Below are positions 48,113 through 61,741 of a stretch of 64,000 bases of DNA, in pieces; position 1 is the stretch's first letter, and each line of letters begins with the position of its first letter. Position numbers and translations under genes: made by a program. Under the pieces are notes generated by a model. It was not told where the DNA came from, did no database searches, and saw only the letters and a list, made by a program, of their open reading frames with translations. This DNA comes from Thunnus maccoyii (Eukaryota; Chordata; Actinopteri; Scombriformes; Scombridae), in the NCBI RefSeq assembly GCF_910596095.1, contig NC_056548.1:10875151-10939150 (forward strand). Direction: 5' to 3'.

Positions 48113-50018
48113 ATATTAGTATATGTTCTTTTGTGGTGCATACTTCCAAAGAAATTGTCACACAGTAAGTACATAAGTCTGGAGCTTAGGGGGCAGGGAT
48201 CTTTAGCTAAAAATCTGTCACAAATGTATTGTTTCTTGTACAAAACAATGTGCATATGACATTCAAAGGATACACAAGTAACAATAACAAACTGACATGT
48301 AAATTTAGAATGAGATTAGAAGAAGTAGTAGAAATAACACTATAACTGGGTCAAACTACCCCTTGTCTTGAGTGGCCTTCTGGGTAACTTTAACCCAGTA
48401 TTGTGTTGGTGCTATATTGACCCAAACTGGGTGAAAATTAGTGTGAATTCTTCTTCTTTTTTTTCATTTTTAGATTAAAAGTAATCCAACTGGTTGTTTT
48501 GTACGTCTTCTCCACCTTTTATTATTCATTTGACATGCTGATATAGTCTTTGATGTTTGTGACTGTTTTAATTGTGTGTGATGGCAATGCAACCCCAGTG
48601 TTCAATATTAGATAATTATTCAATATTATGAAATAAATAATCACATGAATATATTGTGTAAAATGTATAAATGAAACAACAACTTGTCAAATAATTGAAG
48701 AAATTGTTAGAGCTGCAACAATTAGTGGATTAATCAATGGAAAGAAAATTCAATATTGTGGTAATCTATTTATTGTTTCAGTCATTTTTTCAAGCTAAAA
48801 TGGCAACCATGCTCTGGTACTAGCTTCTCAAATGTGACGACTTTCTGTTTTTATTTGTCATATATGACAGTAAATTGAATACTACTAATACAAGGTTTTA
48901 AACTGTTAAGTCAGACAAAACAAGCAGATTGAAGGCATCACTGTGGGCTCTCAGAATCGTTACTTGCAGCTCTAGAAATTTTGAAAACTCAACTCACTTT
49001 TATGACTTACTTGGTGATAAGGACACATTTCAGTTGGTGCAAAAAAGTACTGAGGTTCAATACTTTATGTGTGTGAGTGTTTGTGTGTATGAGTGCATGA
49101 GAGATATTATCCACTATTACCCATTTGGGCAAATATAGTATATTTGAAGATGAGATTGCTTGATAGGAGGAGAGGAGGGTTTAAAATAGACAAACTCAGA
49201 TATGTTAAGGTCAAACAACAATAGTTAAGTTTTATTATACTATATAAATAGCCCATAATACTCTATAACAAAATAGTCAAACCTAGAACATCCCTATTTT
49301 TCTGTCATTTAGCTTCACACAAACACATCATTGCATGGCTATAAAAAGGCAGTGACAACACAAAATAGTAACGGTAACAGTGACTGAAGAAGATGCCCCT
49401 CACTTATCAAGCTAGAGTATTGTATATTCACAGAAATAAAGTAGTTTCCCGGTTACATTTTCACAGCTGCAAGATCAAGATCACATTTGCTTAAAAAACA
49501 TATGGACCCATCAAAAGAACTATACTGTACATTCTTACTGTACATTTGCATTGCACATAGAAAAGTAACTGAAGATACAAAGATACAAGCACCACAAAGG
49601 GGAATAACTGCATTACCTTTTAAAATATTTCATACATAGTTAATTTTGCAAAAACAAAAACTGTGAAATACATTTTAAATCAATAGCCTGCCTAAGACAA
49701 AGTCATGGCATTTGGAGACTGATTGTCTATGGGCTTCACATAGGCCGGTAACTGTAGTAAATCTCTTGCTCCGTTTATTATTGTAATTATAACATGCATA
49801 TTTTTCTGTACGATGCCTTTTTGTAACAGATTGACACTCGCTGCAAATGATATGTTGACTGCAAAGTTTTCAAACCACTGGAATCTATGTTTTATATTGG
49901 GTTTTTTTGCAAAGACAGCTTGATCAATGAGGACCTTTAGTTTTTTTTAACACGGCTATAAGGTTTCAAGTTTACAAATGTATGACTTCTCAGTTCTATT
50001 TTGGGCTGTAGTGTATTT
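48113..50018. other. Intergenic stretch and predicted isyna1 3'UTR
   Basis: 48113-49200 holds AT-rich sequence and a MITE. Minus-strand AATAAA words (complement of 49774-49779, and an ATAAAA-type word near 49229) could end isyna1 transcripts, giving a 3'UTR of about 250-800 bases. Confidence 0.4.
48708..48974. mobile_element. hAT-type MITE (TAGRGCTGCAAC family)
   Basis: The 267-bp element begins TAGAGCTGCAAC and ends TTGCAGCTCTA. Flanks GAAATTGT (48700-48707) and GAAATTTT (48975-48982) match at 7 of 8 bases. Confidence 0.8.
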
Positions 50019-53000
50019 TCAGTCATAATGCACATGCGCATCACCGACATGTGCACAAATACCATTTGTTAGAGATATATGGTTCCCGTTGGTGAGGGCG
50101 ACTTTTTTCAAAGAAGGTACGTTGCCGTTGATGTACGTACTGTGTGGAGTACTTGTGTGGAAGTCTCTCTGCAGTTTGTGTTCCAGTAGCATATGGTTCT
50201 GTGGAGGAAGGCCGAGGCACGCTCTGAAAAAGACAAGCCGGGACATAGTCAACCTCTGTCACTAAAGCAAACGCACAACAATTTCACACACGTGTAGAGT
50301 CCACTGCCTTAAAAGCACCGCTCTTTTGTTACATGTAAAATGAAAGTTTTGGGGAAATAGCAGAAATACAAAGGAAAGGAAACCCCGGTTTTGTATTGAA
50401 ACTGGTGGATACCTCATGATGTTTTCTATGGAGGCTCTCTGGCGGAAGAAGGCATTGATGACCGGGGTCCCTGATGGGACCAGTGGGGCCTTGCAGAGGA
50501 AGGAGAGCAGAGCTAAGACGCTGTGGAAGGACTGGAAGTCCTCCTCCCCCTGAGGCCGGACAGTCACACGCTGACAAAGCTCTGTCAGGATCACCAGGTC
50601 CAGGATGATTGGGCTGGCTAGTAGAGAGTCCTGTTTCAAAGAAAGAAAGATGTGGTAAGTACAGGAGGGGGGAGTTAAAGACACAGACACAATATGCCAT
50701 TTTTAGAATGTGGTTTTTCTGCCCATGCATGAATTGTATTGCAGTGTGTGGTAGTGTCTTTTTTACTACTACTACTAGAAGTTGCATAAATCAGACATTG
50801 TCTAATCCTACCTGAAAGGGTTTTAATGCCAACTACAGTGATACATGCACAGTGGCATAAAAAGTATTTGACTGATATTGGATCCATGTACCAACTAAAT
50901 AAGTAGTCAGTTAACTGTAAATTGAGGCATCAATCACTAGAATAGTACATCTGAAAAATAAGAAGCTGTAAAGACAAAATTTACCCAATTTATATTTTAA
51001 AGACACTATTTGTAGATTTTTTTGTGTGATTATAGAATCTGATGGCCTACGTTTTTGTTTGTAGATAAATGAGACAATCCCAGTGAATATTAGCACAAAT
51101 TGGTGGTCTATGTAGCATTCAGCCCATTCAACTCAGTGGCTCGCATTGCTGTCTGCCACTGTGTATTTTTTAATGCTACAACTAGGAGGCGCCAAAGTCA
51201 GACATTTCCTAATTCAAAATTTACCATATTATGGATTAAGCATGTAAACATAAACACGATAGTAGTTAATTTGTGTGTAAAAATAGAGGTGGGCTAAAGC
51301 AGGTATGCCATGACATAAGTATGTCAACGATCCGCATGCGTCTCTTTGAATTAGCTCCAAGACATGTAAAGAAGGATTAAGAGTAAGCTCCGGCACTCCT
51401 GAGCCTCCCTCCTCCACAACTACTGTCAGATAAAGCTCAATAGCTCTGATTGTTGTCTGTAGCTGACAGTCAGCAGATTGTACTCTCACATTGGAAACTG
51501 TCCTAATATGGTAGTTTTGCTCATTTCTACTTCATGTTTTACAGCACCAGATTAAATGGCCACTTACCTCACAGGTGTTGTGAAGTGCAATAGTATTGGT
51601 CCCCCCCATCATTATTTCAGAGGTGTATTCATCCATGGCACGCTTGCTGTCACCCACATAGGGGACGTATTTAATCACCACCTGGAATAAAACACATGAA
51701 GACACATTAAGAAGTCTGATCAGCTGTTTTCTGTGAACATCCAGAGCTCGTTCTCTTTCTGTGTTTGCATCTCTCTCACTCACACAGTGGTCAGGTTTTT
51801 CTCCAGGTTGGTACAGGATGGGGTTGGACTGCACCATGTCATCCACTACGTTGCTCTTTGAGATCTCTTTGGAGCGGAACTGCTGCGGAGCCGACAGGTT
51901 CATCCCATCGTTGTTTCCAAGGTGATTGTAGCTGACAATGGAAGTCGGCTGTCAAGTAGAAAGAGGGCTTAATAAAATCTCATTGCTCAGAAAAATAAAG
52001 AGTACTGTAGGGTTGTCATCACATCAAGTTGTTAAATACACTCTCAATTTATGCTTTCAACATTGATTGGTGAATTATCAGACTGGTAAGATGACATTTT
52101 TTTCCATTTTGACATCACATTTGCTCTGATGTGTCACTATTCTTGGCTTTTCATGTGACCTCATGTATATTATAACCATAACACAAATTCTAATTCATAT
52201 CAGTTAATTGCTTCAGTGATCCCCATCCCTTCTGCCCATGCATTCGGTCTCTCACCTTGATACCCGCGCTGACCAGAAAGTCCACCAGCACTGACTTGAT
52301 CTTAGTCTGACCAGATTTGAAGTCGTCTCCTCCGATGAATACCCCCTTCTCCACAGCCAGCTCAATGGCCCCTGGGACGAAGGTGTTCTGAGGAGAGCCG
52401 TTGATATAGGCGCAACCTTCCAGTATACTGGCCACTGCAAACAAAGTGGAGGGAGAAACCTCTGCGCCAGCCTGATGGACGTTAAGAAAAAAAGAAATAA
52501 TGACAGTTACAAAGTGTATCATCATATAACACTGAGGGAGAAAGCTTGACTTGCAAGGCAACATTTCCCCCAAGACTTTCTTTACATCATCTCCCTGTAG
52601 CACAACTCTACTGTCGGCTTCACGACTATCTAAAATTGAGCTATTTGCTGAAGATCACAGGTCTGTGAAATAGACTATTATCATTGCTGACAGCAGTGCA
52701 AGCATGCTGAAGACAGTAGATAAAGTAAAAACCCACCCAAGAGGGGCAAAGCTCAATTTTCTGATATAAAAGGAACTGCTTTTTTTTTAAGACTGTTTCA
52801 GACTCATTATGGCATTTCATTTACAAATCCATAGTGTGTGTTTGCAGAACTAATCTTTTCATCCTCTAAGCTTTATTAATCACAAAATGTGATGGAGGAT
52901 TACTGTTTGGTCCTAAGCATTAGTGAGAAATTAAAGTTGAAGGGTGGGATTCATGACTACCAGCCACCAACACAAGTTAGGTTGGTTTCAAAGCCAGTTA

Positions 53001-55440
53001 AAGCGTTTTGTTAAAAGATTTCTACTGAAAGGTATGGATTTGTGCCTTTAAATCTTGCACTTTAGTGTAGGGCTGCAACTAATGATTATTTTCATTGATG
53101 ATTAATCTGCCGATTATTATATCAATTAATCAATTCGTTTGGCCCATATAACTTCGGAAAACAGTAAAAAAAAAATGCCTGTTGCAATTTCCTGGAGCCC
53201 AAAGTGACGTCATCAAATGTCTTGTTTTGTTCAATCAGCAATTTAAAAACCAACAACGAAAAGCAGCAAATTTTCACATTTGAGAACTTTAAACGAGAGA
53301 TTGTTTGAATTTTTTTACGTAAAAATGACTTAAACAATTAGTCAGTTATCAAAATAGTTCCCGATTCATTTTCTGTCAATCAACTAATCAATTAATTGAC
53401 TAATCATTGCAGCTCTACTTTAGTGCATGTTTAGTGCTCTTCATGCTTCTGCTCTCACCTTGATTGCAGCTAGCAGGTTCTTTGCAGTGTCGTTGACCCC
53501 CGGTATGATATCACAGAAGCGCTCAGTATTGGCCGTCCACAGAACAATGACTTTGTCCACGCCACTCGACTGATGGAAGTCCCTTATGTCAGCTCTGATC
53601 TGCTCCACCTGGAGGACAATTTACTCTTCAGTCAAATTACAAATAACATCTGAAAAAAGACACAATCTAAATCAGAATACATTTACAAAGAGGAGAGACA
53701 TCAGTAGTCATAACCCTAACCAGCACCTGCTCTTCCATTGTCCCCGTGAGGACGTTGTCAGCTCGACTCTCCTGGTTAGCAGCAATGAATTCTGGTTTGT
53801 AGATGGACGGTCTAGGTTTCATGCGGCTCATGTGTGGTTGAAGCTGCTCTTGTAACTGCCAGTCGAGCACCTGGGCTCTCTCCATCGCACTGCCAAGATC
53901 CATTGAGGAGATATCCCAGCCTAAAAACACATACACATTCCAAGTTTAAAAAATGTGCTGTAATCCTGATATATCTCTCAACTTCCAGAACTAAACAGGC
54001 AGTGACTAGAATAGTGTGAATAGACTGTAGCAGCTTTATATCTGTTACAGCACTTCCCTTATGAAGCAACAGACTAGATTGCATTAGAGGACACCCAAGG
54101 GTCCATCTCTGACCATCCTCTCCTTATGGAAGAGCTCTCTACCCTCTAAAACTGCCCTGGAGTCAGATTTCCTTGCGGTTACCTCACTTTCCCACTTGCA
54201 CTCACATAATATCTGGTCCACATATACACACTTCTCAGTGGAGGTTAGACCTTGAGCTGAGTAGCAATTGTCCATACCGTCAAAGATGATATCATTAGGG
54301 TGCACCATGGGTAGGAGGTCACGGAAGGGCACATTGACCTCCCCTTCAGGCCCTGATCCTAGACAAACAGTAGACGCCTGAAGGAAGGAGCCGAAGTAGT
54401 TTGCTTTCTAAAGAATGTGGGAGAGAAAGGAGAGAAAAAACACATTTCATTCCCTTTAAATACTAAGGAATTTACTAGTTATCAGGTTTATTACAAAGTA
54501 CATAAGTCTATTAAATCCTATAAACTGAAAAGAAGAAGGTGCAAGTTGCAAAGAAGTGTAAGAAAGTACAATATCCGTATAAGGGGAAATCTTCAAGACC
54601 AGAGTTAGGTAAGCTCTTAACACTCTACTGAACATGTCAGCATAACCAGCTTATAATGAGGCTCGACCACTGTATCAGGGGATATACAGTAGGCTCTATT
54701 TATAAAATAGGACAAGAACATTCTCTATTAGTGCCCTAATAGTAGCCTCAGGTTTTCAAATCCTATTATAGTATTGGTTATGAATTCATTCACTATCTAG
54801 ACCCTTTTTTCCCCACACAGTTTGCACTTTTTATAAAAAAAAGAGTCATTGTTTTGCGTGTTTTAGCTTCTTCACTAAAAAGGTACTCTTAACAGTAAGT
54901 GGTGGCTATATGGAAGCCAGTGGTTTTCTTATGTAGACTCACCATCCCAAATACCACGAATTTCAAGTCTATGCACATTGTTTTTCCACACCATACTGGA
55001 ATGAATGAAATCTGTCTGTATGTGTACAGGCATGTCTCTTCTCACCTTCACTCCAGTCTTGGTTTTCCAGGTGATGCCGAGCTTGTTCGCCAGTACAGCT
55101 GCTGTGACAGTGGTGCCGTTGTTGCCTCCCCAGCCAACCAGCATTACACCCAGTTGGGGCACATGCCTCTCGGTGCGAAATGTCATCTCAGTGGTGCGGG
55201 GGGTCACCTGTTATCCCCATAAAGAGCAGAGTCAGTGGGTGATTATGCTGATAGCACATTTACAGACCTGTGTTTACACAGTTCCACAAAGCTTTAGGAG
55301 ACAAAATGTGAGAGAGGCTGACTTACTGTGACTTTGTTCTCATCTCTGTGCACTGATGTGGTCTGGTAGGAATACTGAGACACAATATGTGTATCTGTGT
55401 AGTTCACATTAGGGCTGTTGATATGAACGTTCACTGACAT
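50019..55440 (-). CDS. isyna1: Inositol-3-phosphate synthase 1
   Basis: It converts glucose 6-phosphate to 1D-myo-inositol 3-phosphate with NAD, the committed cytosolic step of inositol synthesis. In fish it also supports osmolyte production. Ten coding exons on the minus strand: 55327-55440, 55046-55207, 54278-54407, 53727-53920, 53459-53608, 52256-52471, 51784-51948, 51568-51681, 50413-50630, 50019-50223; 1668 bp, 555 aa (human 558). The start [20 protein letters not shown] follows an acceptor in the 5'UTR (exon boundary 55451). The Rossmann loop [15 protein letters not shown] is near residues 58-72. Family blocks include [63 protein letters not shown] and [15 protein letters not shown]. 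The C-terminal tail of about 40 residues is divergent, as usual. All junctions are GT-AG and in phase, with no sign of damage. Confidence 0.96.
53068..53417. mobile_element. hAT-type MITE (TAGRGCTGCAAC family), intron of isyna1
   Basis: The 350-bp element begins TAGGGCTGCAAC and ends ATTGCAGCTCTA. It has a perfect 8-bp duplication CTTTAGTG (53060-53067 and 53418-53425). It lies in the intron between isyna1 coding exons 5 and 6, 41 bases from the exon 5 donor. Confidence 0.88.
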
Positions 55441-55699
55441 GTTGGCGGAGTCTGCAACAAGATAGGAGAGAAACACAAAGAATATATTTAAATTTGTCTC
55501 CTCTGCCTTTCAGTTCCTGTGTGTGAACCATGGTGTCAACATGGCACGATGGGTAAAGCTCATTTCCTAACACGTCACAACTTAACTAATAGCTACCGGC
55601 GTGCCATGTTGAAATAGGAAGAGATAACTTTGTCATGCCTCACTGAAAAAAAAACATTTCTTAGCAATTCCTGTCAAACCATCAAGTGTTATTTCATCC

Positions 55700-56060
55700 C
55701 ATTAAATACAGAGAAATAGATACGTTGACAAATGAATGACGCGGTCTTCTGAACCAAAACTAAACCCGGAAACGCCCCCACCTTTTGGTACAAAGATGTC
55801 TGTTTGTCACTTCGTTTGAATGAAGATAGTCTTGGTGTGTCTCGCTGACCGGTGCTGGCCTGTGTGATAAGGAAAATCCAGTCCTTTTCGTCTAAAATGT
55901 ACCGGGTGCTCTGACTCTGCTCGTCCGACTGGTCCGACAGCGCACAAACGATTATCCTCCCTCGTGTGATGGTTTCAGTCGAAAGAGCCAATGAGGTGAC
56001 TCGTCCCTCTTATGTAACCCGCGAGGATGCAGAGGTTTGAAGCCGCGTGGTAACAGCAGG
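55700..56060 (-). promoter_or_regulatory. isyna1 promoter and non-coding first exon zone (predicted)
   Basis: Coding exon 1 begins after an acceptor (TTGTTGCAG), so a non-coding first exon must lie upstream. CpG-richer sequence at about 55740-56060, with a CCAAT word at 55989, is the best candidate. The donor and start site were not fixed. Confidence 0.4.
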
Positions 56061-56215
56061 TTATGGGCTTATATGTGACCCGTCAGGTTTCTTATGGGCG
56101 GGATGGCCGTCCTACAAAAATATTCCATTCTGGATAGTTCTGGTTCAAATCATTAAATTCGACTGAATGATACAGGACACTGGCGGAAAACATACCGCGA
56201 AGGTGCCCTCTAAGG

Positions 56216-56512
56216 CAGTGGTTCTCAAAGTGGGCTCCAGGGACTCCCAGGGGACCTTGAGGGTGTTCCAGGGGGTCTCCAGCAAAAAGGGGAATAATTT
56301 ATTTTTACTATAATTCCATCCATAAGTAACACAATGACAGAATGTATGACTCTTTTGGTCATGGGTTTCATGCATTTTCTGTAGTAAAACATCTAATAGC
56401 AAAAATCTTATCAGATTGGGGAACCTGGGAGAAAATCTTATCAAATGGGGGTCCATGGTCTAGTTTCTGTCAGTTTAGGGGTCCATGATGTGAAAAGGTT
56501 TAAGAACCACTG
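56216..56512. mobile_element. hAT (Charlie-like) non-autonomous element
   Basis: The 297-bp element begins CAGTGGTTCTCAAAGTG and ends TTTAAGAACCACTG. It has a perfect 8-bp duplication CTCTAAGG (56208-56215 and 56513-56520). CAGTGGTTCT ends are typical of the Charlie branch of hAT. It has no coding capacity. Confidence 0.88.
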
Positions 56513-56944
56513 CTCTAAGGTGCCCACACGAAGGAGAAAACATATCAAAGTACTGTAATCACTGTGTTAATTATGGATAAATCAGGATGAAGTGCCCTAT
56601 ACAGTGCCACTATATGTCAGTGGAAGATGTGATAGTGCCCTGTAAAGAACTTCCACAAGATGTAATGCAGTGCCCTGTGAGTTGCTGTTGTGATGGGGTG
56701 AGATAGAGGTTCTATATGGGTGCCCTTCAAGTGACTTAGGGTTCCCCTAAGTCTAACATACTGAAGTGCAGAATTGGGTTCTCCTTCTATGACAAAAAAG
56801 GGATTCAATGCCCTCTAGGGCGCCCCCAGGTGTGAGAAAACATGATGCCCTGAAGAGTGCTCTTTTAATGAATAAAAAACATGGTGAAGTGCCTATAGGG
56901 TGCGCTGTATAGCAGAAAAACATGGTGAAATGCCCTTCCAGTGA

Positions 56945-57715
56945 AGAACATAATAATAATAATAAATTAGATTCATATAGCGCCTTTCAAAACACCCAAG
57001 GACGCTTTACAGAAAAAGGAAGAGAAAAAAGAAAACTAAGCCGAGCTTAAATAATAAACAACTGAGAGGTTAACAGGTCAACTGTGGGCCAAAAGCCTGA
57101 GTAAACAGGTAGGTTTTGAGGGCTGATTTGAAAGAGTCCAGGGTAGGAACATTGCGTATTTTGGAGGGGAGAGAGTTCCAGAGGGTGGGGGCTGCTACGC
57201 TGAAAGCTCTGTCTCCAAAAGTGTGTAGGTAGGTGCGGGGGACAGAGAGCAGTCCTGAGTCCGAGGAAAAGTGTGAGCCGGTGGAGGGGGTCAGAGAGGT
57301 ACTGGTGGGCCAGGGAGTGGAGAGATTTGTAGGTGAGGGGGAGGAGTTTGTAGGAGATGCGGTGTTTCACAGGGAGCCAGTGTAGGTGAATGAGAGTGGG
57401 GGTGATGTGCTGCCAGGGTTTGGTGTGGGTGAGAACCCTGGCAGCGGAGTTCTGGACATATTGGAGCCTGTCCAGGGTTTTACTGGGAACCCCGAACAGG
57501 ACTCCATTGCGTAGTCCAGACGATTTGAAATGAGGCTATGGATCAGGGTGTGAGCAACAGTGTTAGAGAGTGACAGCCAGAGTCGGGAGATGTTCTTGAG
57601 GTGGAAAAAGGTGGATTTGGTGACGGATTTAATGTGTGACTGGAAGGAGGTTGCAGACTTCAGGGGATGGGGAGATGGAGCAACCATTGACCTCATGAAT
57701 GAAATAATAAATGAG
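56945..57715 (-). pseudogene. LINE (L2-like) 3' fragment with degraded reverse transcriptase
   Basis: Minus-strand frames read STFFHLKNISRLWLSLS, HTLIHSLISNRLDYAMESCS, then in other frames KLLPLTYKSLHSLAHQYLSD. These correspond to the end of an L2-type reverse transcriptase (FHLRNI..IRP, L.HAFI.SRLDYCN, KLL.L.YKSLH..AP.YLSD). The 3' end carries GGCGCTATATGAATCTAATT and a short ATT repeat, as fish L2 tails do. Frameshifts show it is dead. Confidence 0.75.
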
Positions 57716-57719
57716 TGAG

Positions 57720-60700
57720 GAAAGAAGAAAAAACTAAGTTCAGATACACAAATCTGTTTTGTGTTTTTGGACTCTTTGATTTTTGGTGAAATTTTGGATC
57801 ATTTGAACAGTTGTACATTTTCAGGTAAAGAAATGTCCTTTAAAGGCCCAGACCACCTCAACCATAACCATCTTGAAACAATACCCACACATCATGCAAT
57901 TGTCAAATAATTACAGATACAATGGTCTGTGTGTACGTAATGTTGTGAGGGTTCTGTACAAAGGTTTAAGTGACAACTTTAAGCTTTAATGGGATAACAC
58001 TGCAGGAAATCAAGCATCTTTATATATAGTTCCCTCAACTTTAGGATCATGCATCAATGGCATTCTCAAACATACAGACAAAGCAATCAATTCAATCAAT
58101 GAGTTTTTAGGGCCAAAAAATCAGATCTGACCTCAGTCCAACTGAGCTTGTGTTTCACTTGATGAAGACCAGACTGAAGGCAAAAAGCCCCCAAAGCAAG
58201 CAAAAGGCTGATGGTTGATATCAATGGGTTGTAGATTACAACAACCGATTACACAGTATTTGTGACCAAGTAGTACACAGATTTGGTTTATGTTCATTTG
58301 TCCAGCTACTTTTGGTCCCCTAAAATTAGAGATTACACAGTTCATGTAAAACTGATGTAAACACCCTTAATATATAGCAGATGTCAGAGTAATACAGAAC
58401 CAACACAAGTAAAAAATGTATTTAGAGACTCCACTCTTCATATGGAAAGGACGACAAAAAGACATGCATACAATGTCTACAGCATTTCATTCATGATATG
58501 GGTGCCAAATGTTGCCATCCAAAAGCACAGCTGAGTGTTGACACTGTAGTTATATTAAGGTAATATGGTTGAAATATTATGTCATTATTGGTAGCTCGGT
58601 ACCTGATGGTCACTGGTAATCCGTAGTAGTATACATGTTAAATCCTGTATAGATACTTAATACATACTTTGCTTTCCATTAATACGTCAGCAACAACTTC
58701 TTTTAAACTTCTCATTTCCATTAATTTGACAATTTTGTTATTTGTTACAGCATCCTCATGAACTTTATAGGTGAAATCTCTATTGGTACTGTAATATTCC
58801 TTTAACATTTCAAATACATTTTTTACTGAACATAGCAGTCCTATTAATTAATCCTATCCTGTATAGTTTGTTATACTCCATGTATGCACAGTGGAAAGCA
58901 AAGTGTAGGACTGGCGGTAGAAAGACAGATGGAATAATAAATTTATTCTTGATGCCACACATTCACAAACAGCAACAAGCTGATAGGAATAATCATGTAA
59001 CTGACAACTTGCTGGAAATGCATGAACTCCTACGTCTATAGAAGAAGATCTGGCACACTGGCAGTAGAGAATTTACTTCCTACAGTACAAGGAGAAGCTG
59101 ATTGGCTGATGGGCATAAGCAGGCAGGTGGAAACATCAGGTGACTGGAAACAGAAACTCAACTAGGGGCGACAGGTGAAATGACAACATAATCTTAATCT
59201 AAGGATTTAAATTTCCTGGGACTATTCAATGGAAAAGGAGTAAGGTTATTAAGTACAAAATACAGACTGATATGAAGGTGAACTAACAGGGGGAGCAGTC
59301 GCCATGTCAGCACCTACAGTGTAGTATGTGCAATATAATCACCCATGAGTGCAGATTACAACAAAAGAACATTACAACTGATAGAGGACAAACAGAAGAC
59401 ATAATAAGCGCAAAAATGTTCATGTATGTTTTTGCGATGTTGGAGTATAAAAGTGGGAAAAACCTGATGTATTATGATAACTTTTGTTGTGTTGGTGAAC
59501 TTATTTTTTTTAACCACTGAATACAATTACAGCCATAACATTTGTGTTTATGTGTTTTGTTCTAGTAAGATGAACAGTTTCAAAATGCGTGTAGGGGAAA
59601 TCATTGTATTGTCATTTTATAATCCAGGGACATTTAGATTATCAACTTCTCTTCAAAAACAACATAATTTGTTTAATATCAGTTCAGTTGGAGCAGGGAA
59701 ATAACACTCATATGAACACTCATAGTGATATCAACAGAACTGACTGCTTAAAAGAATCCTGTGTGTATGTTTCCACTCTTTGACAGACCTCTTACGGGCC
59801 AGACCATAGAAAAACAGAGAACATTTTATCTCTGGTATGTTGTTAGACATTCGCCTGAGGGCTTCAGCCACTTGGAGCCTGAGCTCCTCTAACTTATCAG
59901 AGTGACACTAACAAGATAACTGAACTGGCAACATGACCTTTGCATTCTTCTGACATAAGATATTTGACCTTTGACCCCTCAACATGTGTAGAATGTATTT
60001 AGATGATGGAGATAATGGTCATGGAGGCACAGAAAAAATACTAGTGTCCTATCAGCTTTATTAAAAAGATGTAGAGGAGAGATATGGCATCAGTTATTAT
60101 TATAGAGTGTATCCCTGATGAAAAAATCATGATAAAATTAAGGGTGACCTGCTAAAAGAGGCAAAAGAGGCTGGTAATATAGGTAATATAGTTCTGCTTT
60201 TTGGATTAAAGCTGTTGTTTAGGGCTGCAGCTAATATTTTCATTACATATTAAGCCACTGACTTGTCTTAACAGTTTTTCACACCTGACTCACACAAAAT
60301 ATATGAAAAAAATAGTAAATAGTAAACAGAACAATCAAAATTGGTGCAGTAGAGGCTGGGATATTCACATTTATTCCCTGACATGAGTCATGCTCCAAAC
60401 ACTCTGGTTCACAATTCCCTTAATGCAACTTGACAACATCTTTCATTATGCTGCATTCATGTCTTCTGGGATGCATGGTATAGAAAATATTCAGATTCAT
60501 TCACATGGTTGGTTGTATGCATTCATAATGTAGCATTCTATTCATGGAAGTGGGGTTTAATTAGATTTTAATTACTTTGAATTACATGTCTTTGGCTGAT
60601 GTGAGGTATCCATATTTGTTTGTGTTTTCAGACATTTCCAGGCGCAAAGTTGCATATATTAGAGTTTTTGGAGAGGTTTGAGTGTTCAAGTTGTGCTTAT

Positions 60701-61550
60701 GAGTCAGAAACTGGGAATTATGGTAACTCCCATATGAGTAAACCACAGTAGATGCTTCCTGTCTAGTACAATATGGTAAGCTGAGATAACACACGGTGAC
60801 ACCATCAGGGGTCATTTTCTCAGACAGACGGAAAGCTCCCTCCAGAGCCACAAAAGACATTTCATTTCAGAGTAATACATCCAAATAAGGAGCACCTCTT
60901 TAGACATTTGGTCTAATCTGGGCCTGCAACTAACAATCTATCTTTATAATTGATTTTCTACTGGTGTATGAAATGTAAAAAAAGCAACAACCACAGTTTC
61001 CCATAGCCCAATGTGATATATGCACAATACTTGTTTTTTTAGTCCAAAAGCCAAATATATCAAAGTTACCATGCATCATATAAGACAAAGACAAGCAGCA
61101 AACCCTTGTATTTGAGAAACTGAAACATCTAAAAAATAATTTCAATTATTAATCGAGTATCAAACTCGCTCCTGATTAATTTTCTCTGATTGGCTGTAAC
61201 TAACTAATTGACCAAATGTTTCACTTCATGTCTAATCAATTGCAATTTGAGTTGAGTCTTATTCCTTTTAATTTTGAGTTTCGTTTCATGACACCATCTT
61301 AATTAATTTTCAGAGTATTTTTTAAAATATAAAACATAGAACATTTAAAGACATTTTCCAAAATGCAAGGCACTTACATGTATAAGACAGATAAAACAAT
61401 TTTATATTTTTTCTTCAGTGGACTGTCTTCAGACTTCCACAAAGTCACGCTACAATATTTTTTATTTTTATTTTTATTCTACCTATTTATTTATGAATTT
61501 ATTATTTATTTATTTATTTATTAGTCACACTACAATAACAGAAATGTAAC
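57720..61550. other. Intergenic stretch between isyna1 and pdcd10
   Basis: No supported exon. Weak or partial MITE copies of the TAGRGCTGCAAC family lie at about 60222-60330 (one end) and 60917-61205 (degenerate). A TTTA-rich low-complexity run lies at about 61455-61525. The remainder is AT-rich without visible structure. Confidence 0.5.
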
Positions 61551-61559
61551 TATTTCTCA

Positions 61560-61741
61560 TGACGTTGCAGTCGCTCCTTATATCCGCCCTCTGATTGGAC
61601 GGCGCGTGTGTACGTAGCAACGGTCCGGAAGATGTCGCTCAGGCCAGTCCTAAAAAACTTCCGCCTTAAGTTGTAAAGAAAACATAGCAGCTAAAAGGCA
61701 ATCGACGGCGTAACCAGCCCATTTAAGAAGTCAGACCAAAG
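61560..61741 (+). promoter_or_regulatory. pdcd10: pdcd10 promoter and non-coding first exon (predicted)
   Basis: CpG-richer sequence (about 61563-61720) contains a CCGGAAG ETS-type word (61624) and ends in AAAG|GTAGAT at 61741, a plausible donor for a 5'UTR exon. The coding start lies about 2 kb further on after an acceptor near 63614 (CTCTTCCAG). Motifs resembling GCTAGCACG and CTGCTAGCAG follow at 61850-61895. Confidence 0.4.

Noticed and set aside
55865-55885. GGAAAATCCAG upstream of isyna1 as an osmotic response element
   Set aside because: It resembles the NFAT5/OSRE core but fails the flanking consensus positions I remember, and a core this short occurs by chance.
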